A stretch of DNA of 6,133 bases from JBARCX01 sp049794535 (lineage in GTDB: Bacteria > Pseudomonadota > Gammaproteobacteria > Xanthomonadales > Rhodanobacteraceae), in NCBI GenBank assembly GCA_049794535.1, contig JBARCX010000042.1:1-6133 (forward strand). The letters run 5' to 3'. How positions within the stretch are numbered: position 1 is the stretch's first letter; each line of letters opens with the position of its first letter. A program made the translations under genes and the position numbers. Below, in pieces: positions 4,744 through 6,133 of this stretch. The notes under the pieces were generated by a model. It worked only from the letters and a program-made list of their open reading frames with translations. It searched no databases and was not told where the DNA came from.

Positions 4744-5979
4744 TTACGCCTCGTTATAACGCTCCACGTCGAGCATGCCTTCCGACTTCGCCACCATCAC
4801 CGCGGTAACGCTGTCGCCGGTGACATTCGCCGATGTGCAGCACATGTCGATCAATCGATCCACCGCCGCGATCATCGCAATCACCTCCAGCGGCAAACCT
4901 ACCGAAGCAAGCACCAGGCCCATCACCACCAGGGCTGCTCCGGGAATGCCCGCGGCACCGATCGATGCGAGTGTGGTGGTCAGTATCACCGTGACGAGCT
5001 GCATCACGGAAAGTTCGATGCCATACGCATTGCTCGCGAAAATCGTCACCGTACCGAGGTAGCAAGCCAGCCCCGCCATGTTGACCGTCGAACCGAGCGG
5101 CAATACAAAGCCCGCCACACGTGCATCGACACCCATGCGCTGTTCCGTGGTTTCGAGGTTCAGCGGCAGCGATGCGGCACTGCTCGCTGACGAGAACGCG
5201 AACAGCTGTACCGGTAAAACCTTGCGCAGAAACGGCATCGGGTTGATGCGAAATGCCAACAGCATGGCGCTGCAAACAACCACCATGAAGAAAATCATCG
5301 TTGCGTAGTTCACTGCCACCAGCGCACCGAGGTGGCCCAACACGGAGAAGCCGTGATCCGCTGTGACATAAGCCATCAAACCAAACACACCGTAGGGCGC
5401 AAACTTCAGCACCATGCTGATCAGCTTGAATACAACGCTCGACAAACTATCGAAGAACGAACGTACCGGCGCGGCCCGCTCGCCAGATAGATTGATCGCG
5501 AGGCCAAAGAAAATCGCGAACACGATGGTCGGTAACAACGCACCTTCGGCGAACGACTTGAAGGGGTTCGATGGAATGGCGCTGAGCAGTGCATCCACGA
5601 TGCTGGCCGGTGGGGCGGTAGCGGCACTAGCTTCGCCGATGGTCAGGCCGAAACCCGAGCCCACGTGGAATGCCATCGCGGCGCCCATGGAAATAGCCGC
5701 CATGACGGCCATCGACACGGCATAAATCGCGATCGATTTCCATGCGATGCGACGCATGGCCGACAAATCGGTGAGCGATGTAATACCGCACACCACCGAC
5801 ACGAACACCACCGGAATGACGCACATGCGAATCAGCGACATAAACACGTCGCCGAGCGGCTGGAGCATTTTTGCGGGTTCACCGATGAAATGCCCGACCG
5901 CAAGGCCAAGGATCATCGCGATCAGGATCTGATGCCACATTTCAAGACGTGGCAGGCGGGAACGGGTAGCGGATTGCAT
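4744..5979 (-). CDS. DAACS-family amino acid:cation symporter, predicted neutral substrate
   Basis: This encodes a 411-residue inner-membrane transporter of the dicarboxylate/amino acid:cation symporter (GltPh/GltP/DctA) family, with the usual eight helices and two re-entrant hairpins. Family landmarks in order: first helices from about 17; the Ser-rich HP1 SSASSAASLP (263-272); helix 7 with GSTVNMAG (296-303); HP2 GAAGIPGAALVVMG (341-354); helix 8 with DRLIDMCCTSANVTGD (374-389). Asp374, Asp378, Thr382, Asn385 and Asp389 match GltPh Asp390, Asp394, Thr398, Asn401 and Asp405. GltPh Arg397, which holds the side-chain carboxylate of acidic substrates, is Cys381, and Asp312 of the NMDG sodium site is Ala302. 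The Cys resembles neutral-amino-acid transporters such as ASCT2. The ATG at 5979, preceded by AAGGA (5994-5990) at 10 nt, is preferred over a TTG at 6027 that would add 16 polar residues. The exact substrate is unknown. Confidence 0.88.
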   Translation of the reverse strand: MQSATRSRLPRLEMWHQILIAMILGLAVGHFIGEPAKMLQPLGDVFMSLIRMCVIPVVFVSVVCGITSLTDLSAMRRIAWKSIAIYAVSMAVMAAISMGAAMAFHVGSGFGLTIGEASAATAPPASIVDALLSAIPSNPFKSFAEGALLPTIVFAIFFGLAINLSGERAAPVRSFFDSLSSVVFKLISMVLKFAPYGVFGLMAYVTADHGFSVLGHLGALVAVNYATMIFFMVVVCSAMLLAFRINPMPFLRKVLPVQLFAFSSASSAASLPLNLETTEQRMGVDARVAGFVLPLGSTVNMAGLACYLGTVTIFASNAYGIELSVMQLVTVILTTTLASIGAAGIPGAALVVMGLVLASVGLPLEVIAMIAAVDRLIDMCCTSANVTGDSVTAVMVAKSEGMLDVERYNEA

Positions 5980-6079
5980 GGACGTGGTTTCCTTTAGGAA
6001 GGCTGCATACCGAGCATGCGCGATCAACGGAAAGCCTGGAGCAAATCTCAGCGAATCTTAAGCGGGAGTTGAAAATATT

Positions 6080-6108
6080 GTTATGGCGAGCGGAAAGGTA
6101 TGGGGCAA
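6080..6108 (-). promoter_or_regulatory. Possible sigma-70 promoter of the symporter gene
   Basis: On the minus strand TTGCCC (6108-6103) and CATAAC (6085-6080) are separated by 17 bp, each matching the consensus at four of six positions. They lie about 100 bp before the ATG at 5979. The match is modest and other placements are possible, so this is only a candidate. Confidence 0.25.
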
Positions 6109-6133
6109 GGTGTGGATTGGAAGTGAGTGAGGC

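Noticed and set aside
4654..5190. Plus-strand open frame of 178 codons beginning in the repeat doublet
   Set aside because: It starts in the REP-like repeat and then runs antisense to the symporter, with no recognisable domain.
5980..6027. TTG start extending the symporter by 16 residues
   Set aside because: The ATG at 5979 has its own AAGGA site, and family members begin close to this point before the first helix.

Overview
The window looks like a chromosomal segment of a GC-rich gammaproteobacterium of the Xanthomonadales, probably Rhodanobacteraceae (Dyella/Rhodanobacter/Luteibacter type). This is inferred from overall gene style, from a leucine-dehydrogenase-type enzyme close to those I associate with xanthomonads, from a pair of YXWGXW-repeat proteins, and from non-coding repeats of the kinds common in those genomes. 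The genus is not proven by anything here.

Layout. Positions 1-590 hold no convincing gene. They consist of two inverted 74-bp arms (1-74 and 377-450, 69/74 matching) around a GC-rich interior, followed by a 53-bp hairpin module present twice in direct orientation (445-497 and 537-589). An intrinsic terminator (599-625) closes the minus-strand leucine dehydrogenase gene (655-1758). Its 5' leader region (1759-1974) carries a terminator-like hairpin. A strong bidirectional terminator (1975-2003) separates it from two minus-strand paralogues encoding small exported YXWGXW-repeat proteins: a lipoprotein (2039-2392) and a Sec-secreted protein (2528-2857), with a long hairpin between them. A divergent intergenic region (2858-3044) contains two inverted repeats and leads into a plus-strand pair: a TetR/AcrR-family repressor (3045-3647) and an alpha/beta hydrolase (3659-4561), 11 nt apart and probably translationally coupled. 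A convergent gap (4562-4743) carries two inverted copies of a CCCTCTCCC/GGGAGAGGG hairpin element. The last gene, on the minus strand (4744-5979), is a DAACS-family symporter whose substrate-site arginine is replaced by cysteine.

How the genes work together. The only clear functional unit is the TetR regulator with its hydrolase. The two YXWGXW genes form a second, paralogous unit in the envelope. Leucine dehydrogenase and a predicted neutral-amino-acid symporter could both serve amino-acid metabolism, but they are far apart, separately transcribed and not demonstrably linked. I found no CRISPR array, tRNA, rRNA, transposase or defence cassette. The most notable material is the non-coding repeat block at the left end and the unusual active-site residues of the symporter. 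I do not see a new multi-gene system.
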